NCBI GenBank assembly: GCA_036787895.1
Contig: DAIQOK010000010.1
Span: 1-64,000, forward strand
Direction of reading: 5' to 3'
Origin: UBA7662 sp036787895
Lineage (GTDB): Bacteria > Bacteroidota > Bacteroidia > UBA7662
DNA: 64,000 bases
The position numbers were made by a program, and so were the translations under genes. Positions 56,201 through 63,914 of this stretch are shown here, in pieces. Each line of letters starts with the position of its first letter. The stretch's first letter is position 1. The notes under the pieces are model-generated. The model was not told where the DNA came from. It did no database searches and saw nothing but the letters and a program-made list of their open reading frames with translations.

Positions 56201-58713
56201 CAGTTATTGTTGTGAACAATGTCGAAAATGCTTTTCCGCCACTTATGGGAGCTGGAGCGGTTGGTGCTCAAGTTACGATCCCGGTGATAAGTGTATCCCT
56301 GGAATCAGGGCTGGTTATCCGGCAATTGATGGATGTAAACGTTAACACTGCTGCATTAAGCTCAATGGTTAACCCTAATGTCAGTTATCAGTGGTATCGG
56401 AATAATTTCCCGATCAGCGGCGCAACCAATAATTGGTACGGCGCTACCCAAGCCGGCAGTTATACCTTACTGATTAATCCAGGCAGTCCATGTGCGTCAG
56501 AATCTCCTGCTGTTGTGATCAGACAATCCATCTTCCAGCAAACACCTTGGCAGGTTCAAAACCTGAATCAGCCAAATGTTAATCTCACGGTTGCTGCTGT
56601 ATATGCGGTGGATTCGCAGGTGGCTTGGTCCTTAAGTGAAATGCCTGCTGGTTTAACCTTCCCGGTGACCTTTTTCCGCACTACGAATGGTGGTAGCAGT
56701 TGGACCAGTGGCGGTATACCCGGAACTGCAGGTTTAGGTACCTCTTCAATCGTAGCTGTAGATGCTAACCGGGCGTGGGTGACCCTGTACGGTGATTCTG
56801 CCCGCCAGGGTGTTTATCATACTTCCAATGGTGGTATCAGCAGGACCCGGCAGGCTACCGCTTACAACAACAACGGTTTCCCGAATGTAACACGCTTCTT
56901 CAATGCGAATGTAGGCGTAACTATGGGTGATATGGCCGGTGGTTTTATGGAAATTTATACGACAACCAATGGCGGCTTGCAGTGGAACAGGGTTCCTGCA
57001 ACAAATTTGCCCAATTGGACAGACCCTCAAACTGCCGGTTTGGTTGATGAAGCAACTATTATTGGCAACTACATCTATTATCCGCTGAACAACGGGAATT
57101 ATATGTACAGCAGTAACCAAGGGCAAAGTTGGACACAAAAATTTGCTCAAATTTCAGGTCAGATGCAATTGGCCGTTGCGGATACCAATACCATCGTTGT
57201 TCTTGGCAATAATCAGCGCCTTCGGCTCACCACCGATGGTGGATCGGTTTGGAATGATATTCTTTCTGATCCTGGTGTTGGCATCATTAACGCCATGAAA
57301 TTTATACCTGGCACAGCAGTTCCCACCCTCATGGTGAGCGGTAATCTGGGTACTTCTTATACCACCGACTTCTTCAACTGGAACTATATCGACTCAGTTT
57401 TCCACAAAGAAATCAGCTTTGTGAATCCACGCCATGGTTGGTCGGGTGGAGTAAGCATCACCGGTAATCAGCAGGGTATGTACCGCTGGAACAGTAATCA
57501 CTTCCAATCGGCAACCCCACCTGTTAGCGGTACAGCACGTATCCACGGTCGGGTTCGCTACAACAACAGCAATTTCACCGATATCAGCAATGCATTGGTT
57601 AGCATACGCCGTACACCTACCATGGAATTGATAGATACTGTTAGAACCAATGGTCAGGGACAATACGTGTCATCGGCTTTGGCACCTGGAAGTTATTCAG
57701 TGACGGCGACCACGGCCAAAGCCTGGGGAGGAGGAAATGCGACTGATGCGCTTTTAATCAGTCGCCATTTCGCTAACCTGGATCCTTTAGGTGGTTTACC
57801 GCTCGTGGTAGCCGACGTCAATGCGAGCAGCCAGGTGAACAATACCGACGCTTTGTTGGTGAGCCAACGTTTCATTGGTGCCATTCCTGCCTTTGCTGCC
57901 GGCGACTGGCACTTTACTACCACCACTTTCAACTTGAATGCGGGTGATTCCAGTATGATGAATATTTCCTCGCTTTGTTTCGGTGATGTGAATGCTTCCT
58001 TCGTGCCTACTGGCAATGCTCGTGAAAGTAATCAAGTGCGGTTAATACATGAAGGGCCAATACAATTGTCTACCAGTCAATACACCGAAGTTTTGGTACA
58101 AGTGCAACAAGCTTATACGATAGGTGCCATGTCGTTGGTATTACAATTGCCGCTGGGAGTGAGTCTGGAAGAGGTAAGTCTGGTGCCAGCCCATAGTCAG
58201 GGGATAAGTTACCGACTGCATGGCCAGGAATTACGTATCAGTTGGTTCAGTTTGCAGGCACTTACATTGGCAGCGGGTGATCCGTTATTGAGACTCCGTT
58301 TCCTGAATGGCACCTTGCCGGTTGGCCAGCATGGCATTCAAATAGGTTCAGCATCCGAAATTGCTGATGCCAACGGCCAGCTTATACCCGGTGCTACCTT
58401 AGTCATACCACAATTGGTAGGTATCCATGAAGCTGATTTGAACAGTTTATTTCAGCTTTCAGCTTATCCAAACCCATTCGGACAGTCGACTCAACTACAA
58501 CTCCTCTTGCCGGAAGCCGGCCATTTGGAAATTGAACTGCGTGATTTGACAGGACGATTGGTGAAATCGCTGGATTTGGGCTGGCAGGAACCCGGACAGC
58601 AATTGATTCTGATCGAAAGAGCCCAACTTAATTCAGCTGTCTATTTTGCAACGGTGAAATTGCATACGACCGAAAATCGTTACCTCCGCATTGTTCGTCT
58701 AATTGCTGAATAA
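50233..58713 (+). CDS. Giant T9SS-sorted subtilisin-like (S8) protease with dockerin-like and cohesin-like modules
   Basis: A 2826-residue secreted protein with a signal peptide (MKNLFLLVAFTLLILGASGQ; ATG 50233 chosen over GTG 50215). The S8 protease (about 130-470) has Asp155 (GEWDGG), His186 (HATHVAGT) and Ser412 (GTSMASP). Two homologous beta modules follow at about 615-712 and 1175-1285 (VTFRVDMTG, then QIYSYTA and LNIGDTV). Next are a sandwich domain (about 1293-1496), an Ig-like segment (about 1790), a PA domain (about 1913-2040, YRGSCEFGAKALNAQQAGA), a BNR-like propeller (about 2100-2430) and a carboxypeptidase-regulatory-like domain. A dockerin-like pair (NATDALLISRHF, NNTDALLVSQRF, about 2502-2547), a cohesin-like domain (about 2600-2726) and a T9SS sorting domain (last 85) complete it. 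It likely degrades protein at the cell surface. The next gene starts 38 bases later. Confidence 0.88.
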   Translation: MKNLFLLVAFTLLILGASGQNNLLEIGPGQGYDATTNQAALLQLQQQFDLATTVAPAIQSQLAALVQVTQQVQRLGDSRKTAAEAVALRSGMPLRTTLPDGRVAEVARLSPTGMVMYYITSNLNAAATTSVDKVWPGGSAGLSLAGSGMMLGEWDGGAVRLTHQEFPSGAVTQVDGSTTISDHATHVAGTMVARGIQANARGMAYQAILAAYDWTNDETEMMAAGANGMLVSNHSYGFITGFEWGNWSGTTGWHWMSEPGDTEDRNFGRYSDQAQEWDAIANNRPNYLIVKSAGNDRGDGPAAGASYFHQIWNGSAWVWQSTTMARQLDGGTTGYDCISHAGVSKNVLTVGAVNGIAGGYSNASQVVMSSFSGWGPTDDGRIKPDIVGKGVSVYSPITGTNNSSYDTYNGTSMASPNVSGGLILLQQHYKNLNSNQTMNASTLKALVLHTADEAGLHPGPDYVHGWGLMNVKKATDVIGNVGGKHAIVATTLSNGQTYTYQVNSNGSEPLRATIVWNDPAGIVAPYVLNGTTAALVRDLDVRIIRNSDNVVFSPWVLNPANRAAAATTGDNIRDNVEQVLLANPIAGGYTVRVTHKGTLSTPQAFSLIVSGVAATTTQVTFRVDMTGQTVSGGVRILGSFQGFNPATTSMTQVGTTQIYSYTATLNIGDTVQYRFVNGNTLGQAENVATGCRYLSTVNRWVVVGQNPMTLPAFLFGQCSEAVVVGPQFVAVPASNGATSGIRAPNGSNDHRFMRGALLVPASEFSAAGVANGRSIRALAMTYQTPGNTAVTGNLKIYYLNTTQTTYSRGTSWATIINGMTLVYDSVLTLPTTGGGWSVNLQTPVNYTGGGAYLAYDWTTTGTPATTAIVYRASDVLAASCVTANNATAAPTTLASTAFRPEIRWGLQRVSNDLEVLALFGLGRNPRELGGGERFQALVRNNGTSSVTNAAVTLAMTGQNSLNVTKNVNIDVDSTVLVEFDPFNAAQLGISTLTASVPADGASGNNNKSWTQEITDTIYARSYGNSANNSVGFNTGSGLLLTKFKVTGQSSVRAVRVFISNHAGNAGNTVSAVVTSATGTILATSAGLTLATTHYNTWQTFNFTTPVAVADQEFMIGLRQPANTVGYFPVAAQMETYSAPNSFYSSNLTGGNLAPVNTFRFMMEAHMSRPVVQNTTNVTFQVDMTGRQVSGSGVHIAASFQGWNASATQMTRIGTSQIYSYTAPLNIGDTVEFKFINGSSWGGFDSINNVGVDSSEQVPLSCRRPGTMNRYVVVPAQALVLPVYRFGSCAVTASLLEETFSAGIPASWTNSGTANGVTNVNARFEYRGPTTTPNNTVGSRGAFNNGRGPLQSPTVANGFVIIDSDWLDNNGTGVQGTGLAPGQHVVSLMSPAFSTVGINALTLKFNQSYRRFGGPGGSQASAATFLVFSRDNGLTWPDTLSINANVILNALPDSTSQLRVSVGNYLGNSPTARIQFLFNGFYYHWMLDDISVTGTAAHDLVMLRPTTTRNNVTDFYGMVPLNQLDSMRFGAEAYNAGADAQSGVGLRVEIFRNGQGVWTEFNGNTQNVLQPGDTTYVSVTQPPYLPNQAGSYRAAMEVTNFQTDSYPANNRDTLNFMVTDTVMALDNGGFAAGSIGTNSFVAGNEDGMQLANLYVLRRSAEISSATVRFTANSVAGAMVQFHLIAAVNLAGGIPILSSDMRTLTAADIANGLTLNFQGTVGQRTLPAGAFYLAIELYSNGGANHVRVLDQLNIPVDAQAAVTYLPSFGQWFSNGNAFVLRLNTRLPVVNCNSPITAPGMNASNQISLCNGSSVTLSAPQDATANFQWYRDGLPINWSFNHELQVFVTGSYYHIKSVGACVVNSDTVHVTVITPPQSTIGVWGPSFYPAGALVNTSLYAGPQTTFRMGTQLSGGGIHLPFFRADSLNGWTSQLAGAAFSGEIVVARDVLGDSLGCTSFANAAQMNGKIALIYRGSCEFGAKALNAQQAGAIAVIVVNNVENAFPPLMGAGAVGAQVTIPVISVSLESGLVIRQLMDVNVNTAALSSMVNPNVSYQWYRNNFPISGATNNWYGATQAGSYTLLINPGSPCASESPAVVIRQSIFQQTPWQVQNLNQPNVNLTVAAVYAVDSQVAWSLSEMPAGLTFPVTFFRTTNGGSSWTSGGIPGTAGLGTSSIVAVDANRAWVTLYGDSARQGVYHTSNGGISRTRQATAYNNNGFPNVTRFFNANVGVTMGDMAGGFMEIYTTTNGGLQWNRVPATNLPNWTDPQTAGLVDEATIIGNYIYYPLNNGNYMYSSNQGQSWTQKFAQISGQMQLAVADTNTIVVLGNNQRLRLTTDGGSVWNDILSDPGVGIINAMKFIPGTAVPTLMVSGNLGTSYTTDFFNWNYIDSVFHKEISFVNPRHGWSGGVSITGNQQGMYRWNSNHFQSATPPVSGTARIHGRVRYNNSNFTDISNALVSIRRTPTMELIDTVRTNGQGQYVSSALAPGSYSVTATTAKAWGGGNATDALLISRHFANLDPLGGLPLVVADVNASSQVNNTDALLVSQRFIGAIPAFAAGDWHFTTTTFNLNAGDSSMMNISSLCFGDVNASFVPTGNARESNQVRLIHEGPIQLSTSQYTEVLVQVQQAYTIGAMSLVLQLPLGVSLEEVSLVPAHSQGISYRLHGQELRISWFSLQALTLAAGDPLLRLRFLNGTLPVGQHGIQIGSASEIADANGQLIPGATLVIPQLVGIHEADLNSLFQLSAYPNPFGQSTQLQLLLPEAGHLEIELRDLTGRLVKSLDLGWQEPGQQLILIERAQLNSAVYFATVKLHTTENRYLRIVRLIAE

Positions 58714-58751
58714 ATTGATCTGAAGTGGTTTTAACCTCTAAAAAGTACACC

Positions 58752-61700
58752 ATGCGTAAGGTCTTTTTTCTCCTTCTCACATTATCACTGTTTGGTGGTG
58801 GTCAATTGCTCGCACAGGCTGTGGTGAGCATCAACAACCAAACGGCTTGTACCAGCGATACCGCTTATGTTGGTGTGCAGCTTAATACCGCTGGTCAGGC
58901 GATAGGCGCCGCCTCTTTGGTCATCCAATGGGATTCAACAGCAGTTTTTAGGGGGATCGCCAATATTTTGCCGGCCTTTGCTCCTGATTTTAGCTGGCAA
59001 CAACAAGGGCGCTCAGTGCGCATAAGTTGGTTTTCGACCACAGCGCGCTCACTCAATGGCCTTTGGTTTCAATTGAAGTTTACGGGATCAGCTGCAACAA
59101 TTACTTTCAGTACGTTGCCCGGAGATAATGAGCTAGCCAATGCTCAGGGTATAGCGCTCCCGACGACTCAGTTCCAGGCGGGGCAATTGACCTTTATAGC
59201 TGGAAGCCCTCTTCAAATCAGCAGCCAGCCCCGCGATACCCTGGTAGCTATCGGTGCTTCTCCTACTTTTCGGATAGTGGCTTCAAATGCAACTACATTC
59301 CAATGGGAACGCAGCACAGATGGGGGTAATAACTGGACGTTGCTCAGTAATGACGCAACATACAGTACTACTAATACCGCCATTTTGGGGGTTACCAATG
59401 TCACATCCACTATGAACGGACATCGTTTCCGGGTTAGGATGAGTAGCAGTTGTCAGAATTTAGTGTTAAGTCAAGCTGCTGTCCTGGCTGTCGCCCAGTC
59501 GGGTAGTACACAACTTAATCTGACCACTACCCCGGTTTGCGGACAAGACACAACTGTAGTAAATGTACAGACTGCTGCTGCCATCAATGGCGTCGGAGCG
59601 GTTTCGCTGGTATGGCAATTTGATACCAGTCAGGCACAATTTGTGCAAATCAGCTCGCCTTTAAGTGGCTTAGCCAACGGTTTGTTGACCAATCGGGTGG
59701 GCAACCGGTTGTTTGTCTCTTGGTTTAATACTACCGGCATTACTATTCCGCAAGGCACCTTTTTGCAAATACGCTTTCGGCAGGTGGTTGGCGGAATGGT
59801 TACTTTCGATCAAGGTCAGACCGGAAACAATGAAATCAGTAATCTCAGCGGACAGCCTTTCCCACTTTCTTTGGGGTCGGTTCAATTACAATCGGCACCC
59901 ACACCACAGGCAATGTTGTCGCCTTCGGGTACTGTTAATAGCTGTTCAGGCACTGGCCCCTTACTAAGCGCCAATACCGGTACTGGTTTGACTTACCGAT
60001 GGTTGCGCAATAATTTACCGATTTCTGGAGTAACTTCTTCGAGTTTTCAAACCAGCCAGTCCGGTTCGTATCGTGTTATTGTGACCAATGCAACTGGCTG
60101 TTTTGATACTTCAGCTGCTACGTTGGTGACCATTGGTGCCGCAATTAATGCACAGATCGGCCCTGCAGGACCGACTACTTTTTGTAATGGCGGCAGTGTA
60201 GTATTAAACGCAACTACAGGCACTGGCTTTACCTACATTTGGTTGAGAAACGGCACCGTGCTTAGCGGTGCAATAAGTGCTTCTTATACGGCAACTTTGG
60301 CGGGAAGCTACAGGGTTCGTATCCAAGATGGTGCTGGCTGTGTGGATACCTCTTCAGCCATCACAGTGAATGTGGTTACAGCTCCTGGTGCAACCATTAC
60401 AACAGCAGGCTCCACCACTTTTTGTGCTGGTGGAAGTGTAACCCTGAATGCGAATAGCGGTACCGGATTAAGTTATGTTTGGTTGCGTAATGGTGTCGTG
60501 GTTAGCGGTGCCACTTCGGCGAGCATTCAGGCCGTATTAGCCGGCGATTATCGTGTAATTGTGAGTATTGGAAGCTGTTCCGATACTTCGGGTATTACTA
60601 CCGTCGTGGTAAACTCAGCGCCAACAGCACAAATTACAGCTGTTGGTCCAACTACTTTTTGCAGCGGGGGAAGTGTAATACTCAATGCAACCACCGGGAC
60701 TGGTTTTACATACATTTGGCTTCAGAATGGTACAGTAATTACTGGTGCAAATAGTGCTTCGTTTACAGCAACTGCTACTGGCGCTTATCGTGTGCGAATT
60801 ACAGCAGTAAGTGGTTGTTTCGATACATCTGTCGCGGTTAATGTGGTGGCGAATAGCCGCCCAACTGCTACGATCACCCCAGCCGGACCGACGAGTTTTT
60901 GTCCCGGAGCTAGTGTTACTTTAAATGCAACCACAGGAACCGGTCTGACATATGTGTGGCAACGAAACGGTGCAACGATTACAGGTGCCAATACCGCCAG
61001 CATCCAGGCCAGTTTAGCTGGCGATTATCGCGTAATTGTAGCTGCTACCGGTGGCTGTTCGGATACCTCTGCAATTACAGTAGTAAGCGTGCTAAGTGCT
61101 CCGATTGCTCAAATTACTGCAGGTGGACCAACCACTTTTTGTTTTGGCGACAGTGTTTTGCTGAATGCCAATACCGGAACAGGCTTAAGTTACGTCTGGT
61201 TAAGAAACGATACTATAATCGTGGGAGCGACCGCTTCTTCATTGGTTGTCAGAATTTCAGCTGATTTTAAAGTGCGTGTCACTAACGCCGCTGGTTGCGT
61301 GAGTACATCTTTGGCCACTACCATTGTTGCAACACCACTACCACCCGCTCCGGCGTTATCAATCAGTACAGATAGTATTTTTTCTTCAATCAGCACGGGA
61401 TTGTTGTGGTTTCGTAATGGTGTTTTATTGGCGGGATTAAATGATCCTGTTTTGGTAGTTACGCAGCCGGGGCACTATACTGCACTTAGTATAGTAGGCA
61501 ATTGTCAGTCGGATTCATCGAATGCAATTTTGGTCGATAATGTATCGATAGAGCGTTTGAATAAGCTACATTTCAGGCTTTTTCCGAATCCTACAACGGG
61601 TCAGTTTTATATCGATTTTGCTACCGATGGTCTCAAATTAACGGAGTTACGGATTTACAGTCTACAAGGCAAATTAATCCAGGAATTGCAGCTGCCTCCC

Positions 61701-61814
61701 GGCGCTGCTGAAAATCGGTTTCAATGGCAGCTTGAAGCTGCTGCCGGTTTATATTTTATCGAAGTTCAACAGGGTGATAAAAAAGGCTACCAAAGGTTGG
61801 TCCTTAAATATTGA
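58752..61814 (+). CDS. T9SS-sorted surface protein with two cohesin-like domains and Ig-like repeat array
   Basis: A 1020-residue protein with a signal peptide (MRKVFFLLLTLSLFGGGQLLAQ; ATG 58752 chosen over GTG 58725). Cohesin-like domains lie at about 23-151 and 255-378, with an Ig-like domain between. Both carry the RISWFS/FVSWFN strand and a GDNELAN/GNNEISN loop. Six Ig-like repeats of about 80 residues follow (380-860), each with TTFC-x-G-x-SVxLNA, GTGLTYVWLRNG and G-C-x-DTS; a seventh is degenerate. The last 85 residues (LFPNPTTGQFYIDF onward) are a T9SS sorting domain. No catalytic residues were seen, so a scaffold or adhesin role is likely. It lies 38 bases after the protease gene without a terminator between, so one operon is probable. 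Confidence 0.87.
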   Translation: MRKVFFLLLTLSLFGGGQLLAQAVVSINNQTACTSDTAYVGVQLNTAGQAIGAASLVIQWDSTAVFRGIANILPAFAPDFSWQQQGRSVRISWFSTTARSLNGLWFQLKFTGSAATITFSTLPGDNELANAQGIALPTTQFQAGQLTFIAGSPLQISSQPRDTLVAIGASPTFRIVASNATTFQWERSTDGGNNWTLLSNDATYSTTNTAILGVTNVTSTMNGHRFRVRMSSSCQNLVLSQAAVLAVAQSGSTQLNLTTTPVCGQDTTVVNVQTAAAINGVGAVSLVWQFDTSQAQFVQISSPLSGLANGLLTNRVGNRLFVSWFNTTGITIPQGTFLQIRFRQVVGGMVTFDQGQTGNNEISNLSGQPFPLSLGSVQLQSAPTPQAMLSPSGTVNSCSGTGPLLSANTGTGLTYRWLRNNLPISGVTSSSFQTSQSGSYRVIVTNATGCFDTSAATLVTIGAAINAQIGPAGPTTFCNGGSVVLNATTGTGFTYIWLRNGTVLSGAISASYTATLAGSYRVRIQDGAGCVDTSSAITVNVVTAPGATITTAGSTTFCAGGSVTLNANSGTGLSYVWLRNGVVVSGATSASIQAVLAGDYRVIVSIGSCSDTSGITTVVVNSAPTAQITAVGPTTFCSGGSVILNATTGTGFTYIWLQNGTVITGANSASFTATATGAYRVRITAVSGCFDTSVAVNVVANSRPTATITPAGPTSFCPGASVTLNATTGTGLTYVWQRNGATITGANTASIQASLAGDYRVIVAATGGCSDTSAITVVSVLSAPIAQITAGGPTTFCFGDSVLLNANTGTGLSYVWLRNDTIIVGATASSLVVRISADFKVRVTNAAGCVSTSLATTIVATPLPPAPALSISTDSIFSSISTGLLWFRNGVLLAGLNDPVLVVTQPGHYTALSIVGNCQSDSSNAILVDNVSIERLNKLHFRLFPNPTTGQFYIDFATDGLKLTELRIYSLQGKLIQELQLPPGAAENRFQWQLEAAAGLYFIEVQQGDKKGYQRLVLKY
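59890..61330 (+). repeat. Six in-frame Ig-like repeats of about 240 bp
   Basis: Units begin near 59890, 60139, 60378, 60612, 60852 and 61092; the last four are spaced 234-240 bases. Similarity is visible at the DNA level (ACTACTTTTTGTAATGG, ACTACTTTTTGCAGCGG) and is strongest between alternate units 2/4 and 3/5, for example FTYIWL against LSYVWL/LTYVWQ. This suggests growth by duplication of a two-unit block. The array is coding and part of the surface protein. Confidence 0.85.
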
Positions 61815-61825
61815 TGGAGCCATAA

Positions 61826-61866
61826 AAAATGAAAAGGGTGGGCAGCTGTCCCACCCTTTTCATTTT
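61826..61866 (+). terminator. Rho-independent terminator of the giant surface-protein operon
   Basis: A 17-pair perfect stem (61826-61842 with 61850-61866) has a seven-base loop. The right arm carries the T-rich end (CCCTTTTCATTTT). It lies 12 bases past the stop at 61814 and directly before the tRNA-Val promoter. Confidence 0.88.
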
Positions 61867-61870
61867 ATGC

Positions 61871-61878
61871 TATTTTTG
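61871..61878 (+). promoter_or_regulatory. Promoter -7 element for tRNA-Val
   Basis: TATTTTTG is an exact -7 consensus match ending eight bases before the tRNA 5' end. Confidence 0.55.
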
Positions 61879-61886
61879 CAAGGCTC

Positions 61887-61961
61887 GGGTGATTAGCTCA
61901 GCTGGTTTAGAGCACTACCTCGACAAGGTAGGGGTCGATGGTTCGAATCCATTATCACCCA
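61887..61961 (+). tRNA. tRNA-Val, anticodon GAC
   Basis: A complete cloverleaf: the acceptor GGGTGAT pairs with ATCACCC, discriminator A at 61961, D arm TAGCTCAGCTGGTTTAGAGCA. The anticodon stem CTACC/GGTAG encloses loop TCGACAA with anticodon GAC, and the T loop is TTCGAAT. CCA is not encoded. Confidence 0.95.
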
Positions 61962-62464
61962 CAAACAAAAGGGCTCCGGTTTACCAGGGCCTAATGCTTG
62001 TAAAATTCTCCTTTCGCATAAGCAGTTTATAACAGCTTTTGAAATGGGGGTTTTGACAAATTAGCCCTTGAATTCTAGCAGTAGAACCTACTTTTCTCCT
62101 CAAATAGCTCTGAATAGTCTGAAGTCTCTACAAAAATTAATCATCAGTTAAAACTTGGTTTCTGCCTTACAGCTAGTCATATTTTCACTGAAATTGAAGC
62201 CAGTGCGGAAATAGTGCTGTCAGAGAACAATGCCTTAATGGCGCTTCCTGAACATTCAACCTTGGACGGGTGGTATGGAATGGCTAATTGAAACGGGGAT
62301 TTGCCGTATAGGATTAATAAAAACTGTCACCTTCATCGGGTTAACCACGCAGTAATTGATTGTTGAATGCAATCTATATGACACAACTGGATGCTACCAG
62401 TTGAGCATAAAGTGCAGTGGTGATCTGGAATCTAAGCAGAAGATGACAAAATACGCTAATTAGC
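61962..62464. other. Gene-free region of about 500 bases
   Basis: No reading frame, RNA gene, repeat or terminator with support was found between tRNA-Val and the promoter of the EamA gene. The stretch is A/T-rich with stops in all frames. No tRNA fragment or integrase is present to suggest an integrated element. Confidence 0.5.
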
Positions 62465-62493
62465 TTTACACATATTAATTCTATCTAAATTCG
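62465..62493 (+). promoter_or_regulatory. Promoter of the EamA gene, start-proximal
   Basis: TTT (62465-62467), 18 bases, then TAAATTCG (62486-62493), one base off TAnnTTTG, three bases before the ATG at 62497. Confidence 0.4.
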
Positions 62494-62496
62494 CCC

Positions 62497-63384
62497 ATGT
62501 TTCGCCGCGACCATCCTTTTTTCCCTTACTTCATTTTGTTGATGCTGTCTTTCATCTGGGGGAGCTCCTTCATACTGATGAAACGCGGCTTGGAAGTGTT
62601 CAGCCCGGTACAGGTGGGGGCCTATCGGTTAAGCATAGCCGGACTGGCTTTATTGCCAATCGTAATCAAAAATTGGGGCCCGTTTTTAAAGTCAAAACTG
62701 AAATACTTTGCCATAGTTGGTATGATAGGTAATGGTATACCAGCCTTTTTGTTTTCTACTGCCCAGACCAAACTTAACAGTTCAACCGCCGGCGCCTTAA
62801 ATGCCTTAACACCTTTGTTTACCTTACTCATTGGGGTGTGGTTGTTTCAAAACAAATTAACGCTGTCGAAAACCCTGGGGGTAATTATTGGCTTATTGGG
62901 CGCACTCATTTTGATACGCTTACGTGCCAATGGATTGGCCGAGCCACATTGGGCTTACGGCTTGCTCATTGTTGTTGCAACGATAATGTACGGTACAAGT
63001 GTGAATACAGTGGGCAAATACCTGCGCGATGTTCGCCCCATAGTTACTGCTGCTGTACCACTGGTGTTGGCTGCCACACCTTCGGTGATTTTGTTGTTCA
63101 GTACCGATTTTGTCATACGTTTGCAGGAACAACCGGACGCATGGCGTGCTTTAGGTTATATTAGTATTTTGGGATTGTTGGGTTCAGCGGCTTCACTGGT
63201 CGCTTTTAATAAGTTGATTCAAATCACCAGTCCCATTTTTGCTTCCACCACCACCTATTTAATGCCTATAGTTGCGCTGTTCTGGGGTTTACTGGATGGT
63301 GAAGCCCTGGGTTGGCCCCAATTTTTAGGAATGGTGAGTATACTTGTGGGTATTTGGCTGGTGAATCGCAAACGAAAAGTATGA
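62497..63384 (+). CDS. EamA family (drug/metabolite) transporter
   Basis: A 295-residue inner-membrane protein with ten helices in two homologous halves, the EamA/DMT plan. SFIWGSSFILMKRGLE at the first helix, LNALTPLFTLLIGVWLFQ at the end of the first half and TTYLMPIVALFWGLLDGE in the second half are typical. It would export a metabolite or amino acid; substrate unknown. Its stop overlaps the next ATG by four bases (ATGA). Confidence 0.92.
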   Translation: MFRRDHPFFPYFILLMLSFIWGSSFILMKRGLEVFSPVQVGAYRLSIAGLALLPIVIKNWGPFLKSKLKYFAIVGMIGNGIPAFLFSTAQTKLNSSTAGALNALTPLFTLLIGVWLFQNKLTLSKTLGVIIGLLGALILIRLRANGLAEPHWAYGLLIVVATIMYGTSVNTVGKYLRDVRPIVTAAVPLVLAATPSVILLFSTDFVIRLQEQPDAWRALGYISILGLLGSAASLVAFNKLIQITSPIFASTTTYLMPIVALFWGLLDGEALGWPQFLGMVSILVGIWLVNRKRKV

Positions 63385-63914
63385 GTAAACCTGCCTTTCT
63401 GAGCAAAAGGCTGGCTTATCGTCTGGTTGAACAAACGGATATTCCCTTTTTTGATGCTGCACTCCATGATCCACAAGTGATGCAGTATATGAGCATACGT
63501 TTCACCACCGATCAACCCGGCAGGGAGCAATGGAACTGGTACCAAAGTCAGCTTGCAGCCGGTACTGCCTTATTCTTTGCTGTTTTTACCCAGGAAACAA
63601 AGGATTTTTGCGGGGTCGTCAGTCTTTACTATTACGATGCAACCAACCACAAAGCAGAACTTGGCTATTGGCTCCTTCCCAAATACTGGGGTCAAGGCTA
63701 TGCTGTTGAGGCTTGTCTGGCTATACTTACCGAAGCCCGCACTTTATGGAATTTACATCGGGTTGAAGCTATCATTGAGACTGATCATGTGGCCAGTCGG
63801 CGGGTACTCATGAAATGCGGCTTCAACTTTGAAGGAATATTGCGGGAAATGGAATTAAAATCGGGAAGCTGGATAGATTTGGAGGTTTGGGGACAGCTTT
63901 TGAGTAATAAGTAA
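63381..63914 (+). CDS. GNAT family N-acetyltransferase, RimJ/RimL-like
   Basis: A 177-residue enzyme of the GNAT fold, subgroup acetyl_transf_3 (RimJ/RimL-like). It has LSKRLAYRLVEQTDIPFF at the start, ELGYWLLPKYWGQGYAVEA (acetyl-CoA binding, Q-x-x-G-x-G/A type) and ASRRVLMKCGFNFEGILRE near the end. Such enzymes acetylate protein N termini, amines or drugs; the acceptor is unknown. ATG 63381 overlaps the EamA stop (ATGA), so the upstream in-frame start at 63312 is rejected and the two genes form an operon. Confidence 0.92.
   Translation: MSKPAFLSKRLAYRLVEQTDIPFFDAALHDPQVMQYMSIRFTTDQPGREQWNWYQSQLAAGTALFFAVFTQETKDFCGVVSLYYYDATNHKAELGYWLLPKYWGQGYAVEACLAILTEARTLWNLHRVEAIIETDHVASRRVLMKCGFNFEGILREMELKSGSWIDLEVWGQLLSNK

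Noticed and set aside
61887..62496. Integrated element at the tRNA-Val gene
   Set aside because: No integrase, direct repeat of the tRNA end or cargo genes follow; the region is gene-free and then housekeeping.
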